64,000 nucleotides of DNA from an uncultured Clostridia bacterium (GTDB taxonomy: Bacteria > Bacillota > Clostridia > Oscillospirales > Oscillospiraceae), in the NCBI GenBank assembly GCA_947170435.1, contig CAMVTO010000007.1, positions 38,097 to 102,096 of the forward strand. The letters run 5' to 3'. Position 1 is the first letter of the stretch. Every line of letters starts with the position of its first letter. Both the position numbers and the translations under genes were made by a program. Shown in pieces: positions 37,563-46,231 of this stretch. The notes beneath the pieces are model-generated. The model saw only the letters and a program-made list of their open reading frames with translations, was not told the origin of the DNA and ran no database searches.

Positions 37563-39269
37563 TTACCAGCTCATGTCGTCGTCGAATTCCAGCAGCGACG
37601 GGTCGAGCGGTTCTTCCTTCATGACGGTGGTCATGTAATCGTTGATGATGCGGCGGATCTCCGCGCGGGAGACGGTGCGCTTGTCGGGCAGCGCGTGGGG
37701 CATCCAGATGGCGTGGATGTTGCGCTTGCGGAACTCGTCCTCAAAGAGCCCCACGACGCCCTGCATACCCTTGCACTGGAGCTGATCGTACATCATCACC
37801 ATGTCGCAGCGGAAGCGCTCCATGTAATCCCACAGCTCGAAGATGTGGTGCATCCCGCCCACCGCCATGCGGCGCATCGGCGCCCACTCGTGATAGCGCG
37901 CCATGTCCTCGACGCAGTGATCCAGCGTATCGGTGCGGATGGTCATGTCGAACATCAGCGAGTCCATGTTGATGACCGTGTTGAGCCCCCAGCAGTTGTA
38001 CGCCCAGGTGCACCAGTTGGAGTAGTACAGCGGCGCGCACGACCACGCGATCACGCGGTGGCGGGTCTTGGGGAAGGTGTCGATCTTCTTCTCCACGCAC
38101 CTTGTCATGATCTTGTTGACCTTGCCGTCCACAAAGTGCCAGATGAAATGCTCGCCGTACTGGGACTGATAGATGCGGTAGAGCGCCTGCGCCACGCCGT
38201 TGATGGGGTAGCTGCCGGTCTTGGCGTCCACGTCCCACTTCTCCCACTCAAAGCGCATCAGCTCATTCTGCTTTTCGAGGTTTTCCTTGAGCAGCTCCCA
38301 GTTGAACGGCACGCCGGTCTGCTCCTCGATGAACTTCCAGCACTCGCGGATCTCGTTGGCGCAGTGCTCCTGCACCAGCGGGTCGTCGAACTGCATGGGC
38401 TGCGGCATGGCGAAGAGCGGACGGTTCCAGAACCAGTCCTGAATCGCGGTGGACGCCACCGAGCCGTCGCAGGCCTCGTTGGACGTGACCAGGAACGGCG
38501 CGTAATCGGGCACGTCGTCCAGGACGAAGATGCCCGCCTCCGCCTGACACATGGGGCAGGGGTCACCGGGCAGGCCCAGCGACTGCGCCGCGTCGATGTA
38601 GTTGAGCACCGTGTGGTTGTTGACGTGACAGGTGACGAAGTAGGGGATCATCTCCAGCGGAATGTGCTTGAATTTGTCCATCCACGGGTAGAAGATGCCG
38701 CCCCAGACGGTCTCCTTGTGCGCCATGGCGTGATGCCAGGCGTCGTTGTGCGCGCCGTTGCGGAGGTTGCCGTCCGCCTCGAACATGTTCATAAACTGGT
38801 TGATGGTCACGCAGGTCATGGCGCGATAGTGCCACGCGGAGGCGCGCAGCGCCGGCCCGCGCATCCCCTCCAGGCCGCGGTCGAACCAGTGCAGCACGGG
38901 GAGGTACGTCTGGCCCATCCAGCGGTAGCGCCAGAGGCCCTTGACGAAGGTGACGGGGCTGCCGAACTTCATGATATCCATGACCATGTTGGCGTAGTTG
39001 TACAGCCAGATCATGTGGAAGTAGTAGAACGTGTCCTTCACGCCGCGCCACTCGCGATGCTTGTAAAGCCCGGTCTTTTCGCAGTACAGATCACCCAGGC
39101 GGCGCTCGCCGTGGGGCTTGCCGTACCAGAAGTCCTTCGCGGCCTTTCTGGCTTCCTTCCTGTTCTTCGGCAGCTTCACGTCCCGCGGATCGGGAAACAG
39201 CGCGGCGACCGCCCTGAGCGTTCCGGTGAGATCGGAGGGCTTGGGCAGCTTGATCGCAGATAGTTTCAT
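37563..39269 (-). CDS. 2-hydroxyacyl-CoA dehydratase family subunit (long form)
   Basis: This is a 568-residue member of the HgdB/FldB-like superfamily. These proteins hold a 4Fe-4S cluster and, with a partner subunit and an ATP-dependent activator, remove water from 2-hydroxyacyl-CoA in amino acid fermentation. Family features include DPCPMCQAEAG, FLVTSNEACDGS, SCAPLYYSNW and the C-terminal MVMMYDQLQCKGMQGVVGLF. It is longer than the usual 400-450 residues, the excess being N-terminal. The ATG at 39269 starts one base after the stop of the upstream partner (TGAgATG), indicating coupling. No activator (HgdC/FldI) gene is in the window. Substrate unknown; an aryl-lactate is plausible given iorAB and paaK. 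Confidence 0.8.
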   Translation of the reverse strand: MKLSAIKLPKPSDLTGTLRAVAALFPDPRDVKLPKNRKEARKAAKDFWYGKPHGERRLGDLYCEKTGLYKHREWRGVKDTFYYFHMIWLYNYANMVMDIMKFGSPVTFVKGLWRYRWMGQTYLPVLHWFDRGLEGMRGPALRASAWHYRAMTCVTINQFMNMFEADGNLRNGAHNDAWHHAMAHKETVWGGIFYPWMDKFKHIPLEMIPYFVTCHVNNHTVLNYIDAAQSLGLPGDPCPMCQAEAGIFVLDDVPDYAPFLVTSNEACDGSVASTAIQDWFWNRPLFAMPQPMQFDDPLVQEHCANEIRECWKFIEEQTGVPFNWELLKENLEKQNELMRFEWEKWDVDAKTGSYPINGVAQALYRIYQSQYGEHFIWHFVDGKVNKIMTRCVEKKIDTFPKTRHRVIAWSCAPLYYSNWCTWAYNCWGLNTVINMDSLMFDMTIRTDTLDHCVEDMARYHEWAPMRRMAVGGMHHIFELWDYMERFRCDMVMMYDQLQCKGMQGVVGLFEDEFRKRNIHAIWMPHALPDKRTVSRAEIRRIINDYMTTVMKEEPLDPSLLEFDDDMSW

Positions 39270-39270
39270 C

Positions 39271-39843
39271 TCACTTCGCCTCCTGCAATTTCTTGATCTC
39301 GACGCTCTCCACAAAGGCCTGGAAGCGGGTGCGGAGCTGGCCCGTGGAGGCATTGACGTATTCCTTCTCGATGGAGCAGGTGGGGATATTGTAGTCCCGC
39401 GGCAGGATCAGCGCGTCCATCGTGCGCTCGTAGCTCCAATATTCGCAGAACTTGTTGGATACGACGATCAAACCGTCGGCGTGGTACTCCTTCACGAGAT
39501 CCGCCAGATACTTCTTGCGGCTGCGCATGTCCTCCTGCGGCATGAAGCGCGGGCAGCAGCTGGTGGTCAGGTAATGCCGCGCGATGGCATCGAGCGGGCT
39601 CTGCCCCGCGGCGACAGCGATCTCCTCGCGGCCGGGCAGGGAGCCGTAGCAGTAGCGGTCGGCCACCACCAGCGCGCCGCAGCTCTCAATGAGCCTGGTG
39701 AATTCGGGATCGTCGTTTTCCGCACCGGAGAGCACCACGCGGCAGCGATAGGGGGAGGCGGGCTCCGGCTCGCGGGTCCTGAGCTCCTCCGCGGTCTCGC
39801 GGAGATAGGGGAGGATGAGGTACTTGGGACAGGTCAGCGTCAC
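39271..39843 (-). CDS. C-terminal half of the interrupted dehydratase subunit
   Basis: This ORF starts at a GTG 4 bases past the UAG, in the same frame as the upstream half. It carries CCPRFMPQEDMRSRKKYLAD and VVSNKFCEYWSYERT of the C-terminal dehydratase domain. No Shine-Dalgarno sequence precedes the GTG, so independent expression is doubtful. It ends one base before the start of the 568-residue partner. Confidence 0.5.
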   Translation of the reverse strand: MTLTCPKYLILPYLRETAEELRTREPEPASPYRCRVVLSGAENDDPEFTRLIESCGALVVADRYCYGSLPGREEIAVAAGQSPLDAIARHYLTTSCCPRFMPQEDMRSRKKYLADLVKEYHADGLIVVSNKFCEYWSYERTMDALILPRDYNIPTCSIEKEYVNASTGQLRTRFQAFVESVEIKKLQEAK

Positions 39844-39846
39844 AAG

Positions 39847-40458
39847 CTAGATGACGTGGAACTCATAGCCGGTGATGGGCGGGTTGTCCAGCTTGCGGCA
39901 GGCGCCGATCTCGCTGATGAGACGGCAGACCTCGTTGTGCTCCTCGATGGCCTTCATCAACGCCTCGTCGGAGACGTCAATGCCGAAGTGCTCCTTCAGC
40001 GGGTCGAGGACGTGAGCTTGCAGCTGCTTGCGGAAGTGCACCATGCTGTTTTCGGTCTTCTTGAAGGGCACGTCGGTGAACTCCACGAAAAAATCCGGGT
40101 TCTTGATGACGTCCATCTGCTTGAGATGCTCCTGGAAGCGGCAGGTGACTGTGCAGGTCTCGGTCGCCAGGTTGGCGTCGAGGAAGTTGAAGCCGCCCTC
40201 CAGCGCGCGCTCGAACAACGCGCGGCCGTAGTGGCAGGTGCGGGTGGACATGTAGTAAGTCGCCATATCGGGCGAGCCGCTGCGCGGCGCGCGCAGGCGA
40301 ACGCCGAAGCAGCCGGGAAGATCCAGCAGGACTTCGGGCATGAAATAGCAGGTGTAGCCCAGCGCTTTCCTGCCCTCCGAGCGCGCTTGCTTGACCAGGT
40401 CGTTGTTGGCCTCTTGCAGCAGGTTTTCAAAGAAGATCAGGTGCTTGAGATCTCTCAT
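39847..40458 (-). CDS. N-terminal half of the interrupted dehydratase subunit
   Basis: These are the 203 codons before the UAG, from an ATG at 40458 with GGAGGGAGTTTTCCG upstream and a good promoter at 40493-40521. It contains FFENLLQEANNDLVKQARSE and the Cys-bearing GYTCYFMPEVL and STRTCHYGRALFE of the N-terminal cluster-binding domain. If UAG stops translation, only this part is made. It is unlikely to be functional alone. Confidence 0.6.
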   Translation of the reverse strand: MRDLKHLIFFENLLQEANNDLVKQARSEGRKALGYTCYFMPEVLLDLPGCFGVRLRAPRSGSPDMATYYMSTRTCHYGRALFERALEGGFNFLDANLATETCTVTCRFQEHLKQMDVIKNPDFFVEFTDVPFKKTENSMVHFRKQLQAHVLDPLKEHFGIDVSDEALMKAIEEHNEVCRLISEIGACRKLDNPPITGYEFHVI

Positions 40459-40492
40459 CGGAAAACTCCCTCCATTCTACCCAGATACCATG

Positions 40493-40521
40493 ATTCTAGC
40501 AGAAAGCGCAAGACTAGTCAA
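40493..40521 (-). promoter_or_regulatory. Promoter of the dehydratase operon
   Basis: On the minus strand, TTGACT (40521-40516), 17 bases, TAGAAT (40498-40493). Confidence 0.7.
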
Positions 40522-40572
40522 TTAAAATTCCCAAAAGACGCGGATGGATGATCAAATAGATCGTGCAATTTG

Positions 40573-40613
40573 CACAAAAAAAGAACCTCTCCGGTTGGAG
40601 AGGCTCTTTTTTG
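40573..40613 (-). terminator. Terminator of the DUF554 unit
   Basis: Minus strand: GAGCCTCTCC, AACC loop, GGAGAGGTTC, then TTTTTTTG. The plus strand also has a T run. Confidence 0.8.
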
Positions 40614-40619
40614 CGGATT

Positions 40620-41309
40620 TCACAGAAAGGTGCACAGCAGAATCGGGAAGAACATTGCGGGGATGGAGTTCATCACCTTGATCCTGGTCAACCCCAGCAT
40701 GTTGAGGGACAGCGCCACGATCAGCAGCGAGCCCACGGCCTTCATCTCGGCAATGACGACCTCCGTCAGCACCGGCTCCAGCAGGGACGCGCACAGCGTG
40801 ATCAGCCCCTGATACAGGAACACGGGGAGCGCGGCAAGACCGACGCCGAAGCCCATGGTGGAGGCGTAGACGACGGAGGAAACCGCGTCGAGGATCGACT
40901 TGGCGTAGAGCGTCGACTGGCTGCCGGTGAGACCGGCCTCCAGCGAGCCGACGATCGCCATCGCGCCCACACAGTAGAGCAGTGAGGCGGTGACAAAGCC
41001 CTCGGACACGCGGCCGCGGAAGCCGTGCCTGGCGAAGCTCTGCTCGATCTTGCTGCCCAGCGCGTTCAACCGGTCATCCAACCGCAGCAGCTCGCCCACG
41101 ATGGTGCCCAGCACCATCGAGACGATCATCACCAGCGTGTTCTGATCCGCCAGCATACCGCTTACGCCGATGTAGAACACGCACAGTGCCACGCCCTTGA
41201 TGACGGAGTCGGAGAGATGCTCAGGGATCAGCTTCCCCAGCAACAACCCCAAAGCCGTGCCTCCGAGAACGCCCAGGCAGTTGACGAGCGTACCGGTCAG
41301 CATAACCAT
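40620..41309 (-). CDS. DUF554 family membrane protein
   Basis: This is a 229-residue protein of about six or seven membrane spans. GTLVNCLGVLGGTALGLLLG at the start, MIVSMVLGTIVGELLRLDDR and FVTASLLYCVGAMAIVGSLE match DUF554 (YdfK/YqgA-type). A transport role has been suggested for the family, but no substrate is firm. It starts 4 bases after the foldase gene's stop; no clear ribosome site is seen, so coupled translation is likely (ATG 41309, or 41303). A terminator follows directly. Confidence 0.88.
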   Translation of the reverse strand: MVMLTGTLVNCLGVLGGTALGLLLGKLIPEHLSDSVIKGVALCVFYIGVSGMLADQNTLVMIVSMVLGTIVGELLRLDDRLNALGSKIEQSFARHGFRGRVSEGFVTASLLYCVGAMAIVGSLEAGLTGSQSTLYAKSILDAVSSVVYASTMGFGVGLAALPVFLYQGLITLCASLLEPVLTEVVIAEMKAVGSLLIVALSLNMLGLTRIKVMNSIPAMFFPILLCTFL

Positions 41310-41313
41310 CGGC

Positions 41314-42762
41314 TCAGCGGTCGATGTACTTCATGCCGTCGAGCAGCGAGGTCTCGATGCCCTCGCTGAGACTCTGGGCCCAGTCGTTCGCGAGCTTGGT
41401 CGCGGCCATCTGCTGCCAATAGGCAGCGTCGTTGGTGCTGATGAAGTACATGACGTGATAGCCGTAATCGGTCTGCACGATGCCGGTGTCGCCGGGCTGA
41501 CGCGCGGCGTCGAAGCACCAGTTCTCGAAGGGCTTGACCATCTGGCCGACGTAGACGTTCTCAAAGAGGCCGCCGTTGTCAGCGTTGTCGGTGGAATACT
41601 CCTGCGCCAGCGCGGCGAAGGCTTCCTCGGTCTGCTCGCCCGCCTGATACTGGGCGAGGACGTCGTTGGCGGTGGCCTCATCCTCAACAAGGATGTGGCG
41701 GACGTTGACCGCGTGGAAATCGGCGCGCTCCTTGCCGTGGAAGACCACGACCACAGAGCCCATGGAATAGCCGTAGTAGCTGTAGTCCAGCACCGCGGAA
41801 TCGCCGTCCTTGCGGGCGTCGTCAAAGAGCCACTCGAGCATATCGGAGCCGCTGCCGTAGAGCGTGGAGGTATTGGTGTAGCTGCCGTTCAGTTCGCCGG
41901 CAAGGTGTTCGAGACTTTTGCCCTCGCGATACGCGGCAAGCGCGTCCTCGGCCGCGGCCTTGGCGGCGGCGGAGCCGTCGTCCGCCTCCACGGCGGGCGT
42001 CGTCTCGGTGGCCTCAACCGCCTCGGTGGCGTAGTTGGAGTTCACGAACGCCAGAGACTCATAGGAAACCATGGAGTAGGTGTTGGGGTCCGCGTCGTAG
42101 GCGGCGTTCAGCTCGTCGTCGGAGTAGTTCGCGGCGTCGGCCTTGTAGTTGGTGTAGGCTTCGGCAAGAGCCGCGGTACGCAGGCTGTTTTCAAAATCGC
42201 TGCGGCTCACCAGCCCGTTGAAGATGGCCTTGATATAGTTGCCGACATCATAGCCCTGGCTGGCAGCGGAGGACTTGAGAGAGTCCATCGTCTCGCTGAC
42301 GGTGTCCTCCACCTCGCTGCCGCCGGTGAAGCCGGCGTCCTTCGCGGCCTTGGCGGTGAGCTGCGCGGTGGCAAGGTAACGCACGCTCTGGTCGGCAAGA
42401 TAGTCATACCAGGTGGCATAGTCCTCGCTGGCGGTGTATTCCTGCGTGCGCAGGGAGCTGTTGCTGTCCAGGTCGGTGTTGCTGTTCAGCGCGTTGGCGC
42501 GGCCGTTGTAATAATAATAGGCGACGTCGGACACACTGTAATTCTGACCGTTGACGCTGGCAGCGGCGGCCTTGCGCTGGAAAACGCCGGAGTTCCACAG
42601 GAACATGGCGACAACCGCCGCCACAAACAGCACCGCGCAGACGGTGAAGATCACAGTGGTACGGCGATTGGCCCGCTGCTCCTCGCGGGCCTTGAGATCC
42701 TTTGCGCTCACAAAATCGGAGCCGCGCTCCTGACGGGTTTTCTTTTCTCTGGATGCACTCAT
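41314..42762 (-). CDS. Parvulin-type peptidyl-prolyl isomerase, membrane-anchored foldase
   Basis: This is a 482-residue protein. A charged cytoplasmic start is followed by a membrane span at about residues 38-57 (VIFTVCAVLFVAAVVAMFLW) and a SurA/PrsA-like N-terminal chaperone region. A parvulin (PpiC) domain lies at about 365-465, with NVRHILVEDEATANDVLAQY, FAALAQEYSTDNADNGGLFE and GIVQTDYGYHVMYF. It probably helps fold exported proteins outside the membrane, useful in a cell with many SLH proteins. Unlike PrsA, it lacks a lipobox. The ATG at 42762 has GAGAGGAAGTAACAAACCAAC upstream in part. The isomerase domain is well supported. Confidence 0.85.
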   Translation of the reverse strand: MSASREKKTRQERGSDFVSAKDLKAREEQRANRRTTVIFTVCAVLFVAAVVAMFLWNSGVFQRKAAAASVNGQNYSVSDVAYYYYNGRANALNSNTDLDSNSSLRTQEYTASEDYATWYDYLADQSVRYLATAQLTAKAAKDAGFTGGSEVEDTVSETMDSLKSSAASQGYDVGNYIKAIFNGLVSRSDFENSLRTAALAEAYTNYKADAANYSDDELNAAYDADPNTYSMVSYESLAFVNSNYATEAVEATETTPAVEADDGSAAAKAAAEDALAAYREGKSLEHLAGELNGSYTNTSTLYGSGSDMLEWLFDDARKDGDSAVLDYSYYGYSMGSVVVVFHGKERADFHAVNVRHILVEDEATANDVLAQYQAGEQTEEAFAALAQEYSTDNADNGGLFENVYVGQMVKPFENWCFDAARQPGDTGIVQTDYGYHVMYFISTNDAAYWQQMAATKLANDWAQSLSEGIETSLLDGMKYIDR

Positions 42763-42794
42763 GTTGGTTTGTTACTTCCTCTCAATTTATCTTA

Positions 42795-42828
42795 ACTGTT
42801 CAGAACCTACCGGTTCTAAACAGTTAGG
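42795..42828. repeat. Inverted repeat upstream of the foldase gene
   Basis: AACTGTTCAGAACC, TACC loop, GGTTCTAAACAGTT: a long imperfect palindrome between repeat E and the foldase start. It could be a terminator-like hairpin for upp or part of the repeat element. Confidence 0.55.
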
Positions 42829-42883
42829 GGCTTCGCTGCGCTTCCCGCACGCCCGAAGGGCGCACGGGCGCTCCGCGCAAAGT

Positions 42884-42914
42884 GTTTTTCTGACGCGCAT
42901 GTCGTCAGAAAAAC
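42884..42914 (-). repeat. Palindromic repeat E, copy 2
   Basis: Inverted repeat with GTTTTTCTGACG arms, preceded by CGGGCGCTCCGCGCA. It is the reverse complement of 2405-2437, and similarity extends about 45 bases on the GC-rich side. Confidence 0.75.
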
Positions 42915-42948
42915 GAATCAGATTCCTTTCGCGCCTGCGGGCGCGAAA

Positions 42949-43593
42949 TTATTTCGTGCCAAAAATGCGGTCGCCGGCGTCGCCGAGACCGGGAACGATG
43001 TAGCCGCGCTCGTTGAGCTTTTCGTCCACCGCGCCGCAGAAGATATCCACGTCGGGGTGTCTTTCGCGGATGCACTGGATGCCCTCGGGAGCGGCGACGA
43101 GCACCATCAGCTTGATGTGCTTGCAGCCGCGCTTTTTCATCTCACTGATCGCCGCGTCGGCGCTGCCGCCGGTGGCGAGCATCGGATCGACGACCATGAT
43201 GTCGCGGCTCGCGATGTCCTGCGGGGTCTTGCAGAAGTAGACGTGAGGCTCCAGCGTCTCCTCGTCGCGGTACATGCCGATGTGCGCCACGCGCGCCGAC
43301 GGGACCAGACGCAGCACGCCGTCCACGAGGCCGAGACCCGCGCGGAGAATGGGTACGACGGCAATCTTTTTGCCCGCCAGCGTCGGCATCTCGGCGCCGC
43401 AGATCGGCGTTTCGATGTGCTTGGTGGTCAGCGGCAGATCGCGCGTTGCCTCATAGGTGATGAGCATACCGATCTCGGACACCAGCTCGCGGAAATCCTT
43501 GGTGCTGGTGTTCTTGTTGCGCATGATGGTCAGCTTGTGCGCCACGAGGGGGTGGTCCATGACGTGGACGTGTTCATCGTTCTGATACAGCAT
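42949..43593 (-). CDS. upp: Uracil phosphoribosyltransferase
   Basis: This makes UMP from uracil and PRPP (pyrimidine salvage, cytosol). It is 214 residues. It has [38 protein letters not shown] and the PRPP loop [17 protein letters not shown], then [14 protein letters not shown] at the C-terminus, which is diagnostic. The ATG at 43593 follows GGAGGAACGAAAG. It is the third gene of a tsaE-tsaB-upp unit, 16 bases after tsaB. Confidence 0.96.
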   Translation of the reverse strand: MLYQNDEHVHVMDHPLVAHKLTIMRNKNTSTKDFRELVSEIGMLITYEATRDLPLTTKHIETPICGAEMPTLAGKKIAVVPILRAGLGLVDGVLRLVPSARVAHIGMYRDEETLEPHVYFCKTPQDIASRDIMVVDPMLATGGSADAAISEMKKRGCKHIKLMVLVAAPEGIQCIRERHPDVDIFCGAVDEKLNERGYIVPGLGDAGDRIFGTK

Positions 43594-43609
43594 CTTTCGT
43601 TCCTCCGTT

Positions 43610-44323
43610 TTATATTGATTCTTGGTTTGATTCCCGTTCCAGCCTTGCCCTTCGCTCCCGCTCCGCCTGGGAGACGCGCAGATAGGCGATGGAAAGCTCC
43701 TGCGCGGAGCAGCGTTCCGCGTTTTCCGCCGCGAGCGCCACGCCGACGGCGTCCTGATACCGCAGCGCGGCAGGGGCGATGGCGCAGGCTGCGCCGTTTT
43801 GCACCAGGTGATCGTAAGCGAGCTTTGCCCCGTCGCCGAGGACGATCTTTTGCCGCGGATCGTTTCGCACTTCCGCCGTCAGCTCGTCAAGGCCGATGGC
43901 GCGGTCGTCGCACAGGCGCCTGAGCGTTCCGCTTTGCGCCTCGAACAGCGCGTTGTAGACTTGGCTTCGCCGTGCGTCCATGGCGCATACGAGCAGCGCG
44001 CCATCCAGATGGGCGAGGTTTTGCGCCATGGCATAGAGGGTCGACACGCCGACGCAGGGCTTGTCCGCCGCCCATGCAAGCCCCTTGAGCGCGCTGACGC
44101 CGATGCGAAGCCCGGTAAAGGAGCCGGGGCCGGCAGCGACGGCGAAGAGGTCGATGGACGCCATCGGCAGCTCCGCGTTTTGCAGCATTGCGTCCACCAT
44201 GGGCAGCAGCGTGCGGCTGTGGGTGAGACCGGTGCACTGGAAGCTGCGCGCCAGGACCGCGCCGTCCTCGACCACGGCGCAGCTCGCGCTTTTCGCGGAG
44301 GTCTCCAGCGCCAGTATCCTCAT
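43610..44323 (-). CDS. tsaB: tRNA t6A modification protein TsaB
   Basis: This is a 237-residue non-catalytic partner of TsaD in the complex that installs threonylcarbamoyl on tRNA A37. It starts [20 protein letters not shown] and has [15 protein letters not shown] and [20 protein letters not shown], the TsaB pattern. Its ATG at 44323 overlaps the tsaE stop (ATGA). RimI and TsaD, often next in such operons, are not here. The substrate threonylcarbamoyl-AMP would come from the Sua5-CoaE fusion at 18449. Confidence 0.94.
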   Translation of the reverse strand: MRILALETSAKSASCAVVEDGAVLARSFQCTGLTHSRTLLPMVDAMLQNAELPMASIDLFAVAAGPGSFTGLRIGVSALKGLAWAADKPCVGVSTLYAMAQNLAHLDGALLVCAMDARRSQVYNALFEAQSGTLRRLCDDRAIGLDELTAEVRNDPRQKIVLGDGAKLAYDHLVQNGAACAIAPAALRYQDAVGVALAAENAERCSAQELSIAYLRVSQAERERRARLERESNQESI

Positions 44324-44742
44324 GCTTCCACCCCCGTGACTGTGATGATGCGCTCCTCGTCTGTTTCGCCCCGGGCGATATCCACCGTGACGGCGTCCTC
44401 CGGCAGTGCGTCCGCGACGCGCTCGCTCCACTCCACGGCGCAGACGCCGCCGCGGGCGAGGTAGTCGTCCCAGCCGATGTCGTAGAGCTCGTCCGATGAG
44501 CCCAGGCGATAGAGGTCGAAATGAAACAGCGGCACGCTGCCCTCGTACTCGTTCACGATGGTGAACGTGGGGCTGGTGACGCGCCCGCGGCAGCCGAGAC
44601 CGCGGGCAAGGCCGCGGGTCAGCGCCGTCTTGCCCATGCCCAGCGAGCCGGTATAGGCCACCACGTCGCCGGGACGCAGGTGTTGCGCGAGATGCTCACC
44701 GAAGGCTTCGGTATCGCTGACGCTGTGAGAGACAAACCGCAT
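44320..44742 (-). CDS. tsaE: tRNA t6A modification ATPase TsaE
   Basis: This is a 140-residue P-loop ATPase that drives the TsaB-TsaD cycle. Walker A is GSLGMGKT (32-39), followed by SPTFTIVNEY and PLFHFDLYRLGSSDELYDIG, then CAVEWSERV, all typical. The ATG at 44742 was chosen because GGAACGGAGGCTGCGGT precedes it; a longer frame to 44787 adds an unconserved extension. First gene of tsaE-tsaB-upp, with its own promoter at 44778-44806. Confidence 0.94.
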   Translation of the reverse strand: MRFVSHSVSDTEAFGEHLAQHLRPGDVVAYTGSLGMGKTALTRGLARGLGCRGRVTSPTFTIVNEYEGSVPLFHFDLYRLGSSDELYDIGWDDYLARGGVCAVEWSERVADALPEDAVTVDIARGETDEERIITVTGVEA

Positions 44743-44777
44743 ACCGCAGCCTCCGTTCCATTCTACTCTAAATGAAC

Positions 44778-44806
44778 AGTATAACATGAGAGGAGCGGTT
44801 TTACAA
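44778..44806 (-). promoter_or_regulatory. Promoter of tsaE-tsaB-upp
   Basis: On the minus strand, TTGTAA (44806-44801), 17 bases, TATACT (44783-44778). Confidence 0.7.
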
Positions 44807-44841
44807 TTCTTTTTTCATGCAACTATTCATAAAAAGTTCGG

Positions 44842-44870
44842 TTGTCAGACGACAGGATTCGTGTTATACT
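44842..44870 (+). promoter_or_regulatory. Promoter of the FtsW/RodA gene
   Basis: TTGTCA (44842-44847), 17 bases, TATACT (44865-44870). Transcription would begin near 44877, which excludes the far upstream ATG at 44842 as a start. Confidence 0.7.
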
Positions 44871-44916
44871 GCCAGAGGAAATTGGAAAAATGAAGGAACA
44901 GAGGGGGATGAGTGCC

Positions 44917-46113
44917 ATGCATCACCGTGGAAGCGGCCTGTTTTCGGACATGCTGCGTCAATCGGACTGGGTGCTGTTTCTGCTGTGCTCGATGGCGACG
45001 TTTTACGGGATGCTGCTCATCCTCAGCGCCACGCACACGGTTTACAACGGCACGCTCAAATATGTGGCGGTGCAGGGCGTGGGTTATGTGCTCGGCTCGA
45101 TCTTCTATTTTACGCTCTCGTCGCTGGACATCGTGGAGCTGAGCAAAAAGTGGAAGTGGATGCTGGGCTTCAACATCGGCTTTATTGGGATGCTGCTCAC
45201 GCCGTTTGGCATGACGAGAAACGGCAACCGCGCCTGGCTCGGCGTGAATGATCTGGGCCGAAAGCTGGGCATCGGCGCGCTGGCGAGCTTTCCGCTCTAT
45301 ATCCAGCCGGCGGAGATCGTGAAGATCACCTTTATCATTCTGCTTGCCAGGCAGCTGGTGTATCTGCGGGAGGAGCACGATCTCAGGCATTTTGTCAATG
45401 TGATGCAGCCCGCGCTGCACGCGGGATTCATGTTTGCGCTGTACTATGTGGTCTCCCGGGACGCGGGCAGCGGACTGGTGTATCTCTTTGTGTTTGTGTG
45501 CATGGCCTTTGCCGCCGGCTATGGCGCCATCTGGCTGGCGCTCGGCGTCGGCGGCGTCGCGGGCGGACTGTTCGCGGCGTGGCATTTCCATCTGCTGCGC
45601 GGCGATTGGTACAAGCGCATTCAGGTTGTGCTGGATCACGAGTACGATCCGCTGGGCAAGGGCTGGCAGCAGACCCGCGGTATGCTGGCGCTTGGCTCCG
45701 GCGGTATGACGGGGCAGGGACTGTTCCACGGCACGCAGACCCAGTCGCCCTACCGTTCCGCGCTGCCCGAGCGGCAGACGGACTATATCTTCTGCGTCTG
45801 CGGCGAGGAGCTGGGTTTTCTCGGCTGCGCGCTGATTATTATTCTGCTGCTGGGGATCGTGATCCGCTGCTTTCTGGTGGCGCGCGACGCCACGACGCCC
45901 ATGGAGAGCCTCGTGTGCGTCGGCATGGCGGGGATGCTCATTTTCCAGACGGTGATGAACATCGGCATGTGCCTGTTCCTGCTGCCGGTGGTGGGCCTGA
46001 CGCTGCCGTTTTTCAGCTACGGCGGCACGTCGGTGATGACGCTCTTCGCGGCGATGGGCGTGGTGTCGGGGATCAAAAAGCGGTCACGGCCGGAATGGCT
46101 GATGAACTCTTAG
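44917..46113 (+). CDS. FtsW/RodA/SpoVE-family peptidoglycan polymerase
   Basis: This SEDS-family glycosyltransferase has about ten membrane spans and is about 398 residues. Family motifs include NGNRAWLG, QPAEIVKITFIILLARQLVY, GLFHGTQTQSPYRSALPERQ, TDYIFCVCGEELGFLG and the C-terminal LPFFSYGGTSVM. It polymerises lipid II with a partner class B PBP, which is not in the window. Which of FtsW, RodA or SpoVE it is cannot be settled from sequence alone. I chose the ATG at 44917, 9 bases after AGAGGGGG; in-frame ATGs at 44890 and 44908 are possible. It ends with UAG, the only such stop noticed among intact genes. Confidence 0.92.
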   Translation: MHHRGSGLFSDMLRQSDWVLFLLCSMATFYGMLLILSATHTVYNGTLKYVAVQGVGYVLGSIFYFTLSSLDIVELSKKWKWMLGFNIGFIGMLLTPFGMTRNGNRAWLGVNDLGRKLGIGALASFPLYIQPAEIVKITFIILLARQLVYLREEHDLRHFVNVMQPALHAGFMFALYYVVSRDAGSGLVYLFVFVCMAFAAGYGAIWLALGVGGVAGGLFAAWHFHLLRGDWYKRIQVVLDHEYDPLGKGWQQTRGMLALGSGGMTGQGLFHGTQTQSPYRSALPERQTDYIFCVCGEELGFLGCALIIILLLGIVIRCFLVARDATTPMESLVCVGMAGMLIFQTVMNIGMCLFLLPVVGLTLPFFSYGGTSVMTLFAAMGVVSGIKKRSRPEWLMNS

Positions 46114-46231
46114 CTCCGTTTGCCGCCCGGGGCTGCAATTTGAAAATCATTCCATCCGCATAATGCCGATGTTTTCGCGAACAATACAAAACAGGGAATA
46201 CTCAAAATCCAACCACAAGGAGGAACCTGTT

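Larger units (their letters stand above)
39271..40458 (-). pseudogene. 2-hydroxyacyl-CoA dehydratase subunit interrupted by an in-frame UAG
   Basis: Read through, this is one continuous 396-codon frame with a single UAG at codon 204 (39849-39847). The total length matches a normal dehydratase subunit. The N-terminal half ends PITGYEFHVI before the stop, and the frame goes on LVTLTCPKYLILPYLRETAE and into the family's C-terminal pattern (VVSNKFCEYWSYERT, TGQLRTRFQAFVESVE). The second half has no ribosome site before its first possible start (GTG at 39843), so separate translation is unlikely. Either this is a nonsense mutation, or UAG is read through or decoded. The only other UAG stop noticed among the called genes is that of the FtsW/RodA gene (46111-46113). 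The rest of the gene shows no decay. Confidence 0.75.

Noticed and set aside
37179..39263. 694-codon plus-strand ORF
   Set aside because: It is the shadow of the dehydratase subunit, which has recognisable motifs and a ribosome site on the other strand.
44842..44916. Upstream ATG (44842) as the start of the FtsW/RodA gene
   Set aside because: It coincides with the -35 element of a strong promoter, so it would not be in the transcript.
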